Part shown: in pieces, positions 63,560-64,000 of the stretch
Position numbering within the stretch: position 1 is the stretch's first letter
Layout of the letters: every line of letters begins with the position of its first letter
Source of the DNA: Pseudo-nitzschia pungens
Taxonomy: Eukaryota > Bacillariophyta > Bacillariophyceae > Bacillariales > Bacillariaceae
Assembly (NCBI GenBank): GCA_037355855.1
Contig: CM074758.1
Location: forward strand, 5,739,001-5,803,000
DNA: 64,000 bases
Direction: 5' to 3'
Position numbers and translations under genes: made by a program
Notes under the pieces: model-generated
Database searches by the model: none
What the model saw: the letters and a program-made list of their open reading frames with translations, nothing else
What the model was told of the DNA's origin: nothing

Positions 63560-64000
63560 AAAATTGGAGTAGTATAAAAAAAGTGACTAATTGTTAGCTC
63601 TTAAAAGAGCATTTCAGTTTTCGTGTAAACGTTCGAATGAACGTTTGAATATACACGAGCGCGCCTTGCTACTATTTGAATAACGGCGCACATGCATTGT
63701 TGGAGCGTCCGGCGCACAGTTTGAATATTTGTATTCAAACACCGGTCAGCTCCCATACTTAAAGCCGGGCGGCTTGTATGTGGGATTCGGTTAATTATTT
63801 AATCGTGGTTCATGCTATGCTAGCATGTCACATAGTGCCTCATGATTAGCCGAAGCCTACTTCAAGTTGACCAGTGAATTGCCGGCAACTCCGATTCGTT
63901 CGATGGTTCCGACTCCGATTCGTTTGCCGGTTCTTTGTATGGAGTTAGCTTTCGAATGTTCACTGTTTCCGATACTGAAGGGGTCTTCTGCAATTTGACT
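63560..64000. other. Non-coding with hairpins and a short repeat
   Basis: Hairpins 63597-63610 (GCTCTT arms), 63627-63646 (AAACGTTC arms, 4-nt loop) and 63719-63740 (GTTTGAAT arms, 6-nt loop). ACTCCGATTCGTT occurs twice (63889-63901 and 63910-63922). No gene seen to the window end. Confidence 0.6.

Overview
The window reads as nuclear DNA of a diatom, probably a pennate one. Evidence: spliced genes with short GT-AG introns (about 80-290 bp); a ferredoxin-NADP reductase whose N-terminus is a signal peptide ending in a diatom ASAFAP-like plastid-targeting motif; a DUF6824 protein (a domain seen mainly in diatoms); and many eukaryotic cell-biology genes. Sequence alone cannot fix the species. 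Exact joins below were worked out by hand from splice sites and reading phase.

Layout. 0-1.5 kb: degenerate minisatellite. 1.5-3.3 kb: CRAL-TRIO-like/DUF6824 protein (+, 2 exons). 4.6-6.2 kb: GPI8/PIG-K, the GPI-transamidase protease (+, 5 exons). 6.5-8.0 kb: plastid ferredoxin-NADP reductase (-, 3 exons). 9.0-11.0 kb: B-type cyclin (-, 3 exons). 11-13.9 kb: repeat-rich, no gene. 13.9-16.3 kb: unrecognised secretory/plastid-type protein (+, 3 exons). 17.2-18.0 kb: Lys-rich unknown protein (-). 18.4-32 kb: accessory block with a solo LTR, duplicated low-complexity DNA, a probable transposase remnant, a complete Ty3/gypsy LTR retrotransposon (22791-28630, identical LTRs, 5-bp target duplication) and a Crypton-type tyrosine-recombinase element. 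32.6-34.4 kb: VTT/DedA membrane protein (+). 35.2-37.6 kb: foldback-like element with long inverted repeats around a minisatellite. 38.0-39.5 kb: ArsP/YraQ-type permease (+). 40.0-40.8 kb: PAM18/TIM14 (-). 41.7-44.3 kb: prolyl 4-hydroxylase (+, 5 exons). 45.9-49.9 kb: UNR/CSDE1-like multi-cold-shock-domain protein (+). 50.0-53.3 kb: TEL2/TELO2 (-). 53.8-55.2 kb: secreted SNase-like/excalibur protein (+), divergent from TEL2. 56.7-57.5 kb: 5' part of a PP2C-like gene (+) cut by a 500-N gap (57486-57985). 58.0-60.3 kb: Cys-rich unknown gene or pseudogene (-). 61.3-63.6 kb: decayed piggyBac-like transposase (+) flanked by hairpins.

The host genes are unrelated housekeeping functions (GPI anchoring, photosynthetic electron transfer, cell cycle, mitochondrial import, PIKK stability, translation control) and form no operon-like unit. 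The most notable patterns are: three otherwise open frames each broken by a single in-frame TGA (gag/pol, Crypton, the Cys-rich gene); the foldback element; and a recurrent intergenic vocabulary (GTAAGGTTA, TACCGGTAA, TACGTA) concentrated near gene starts.
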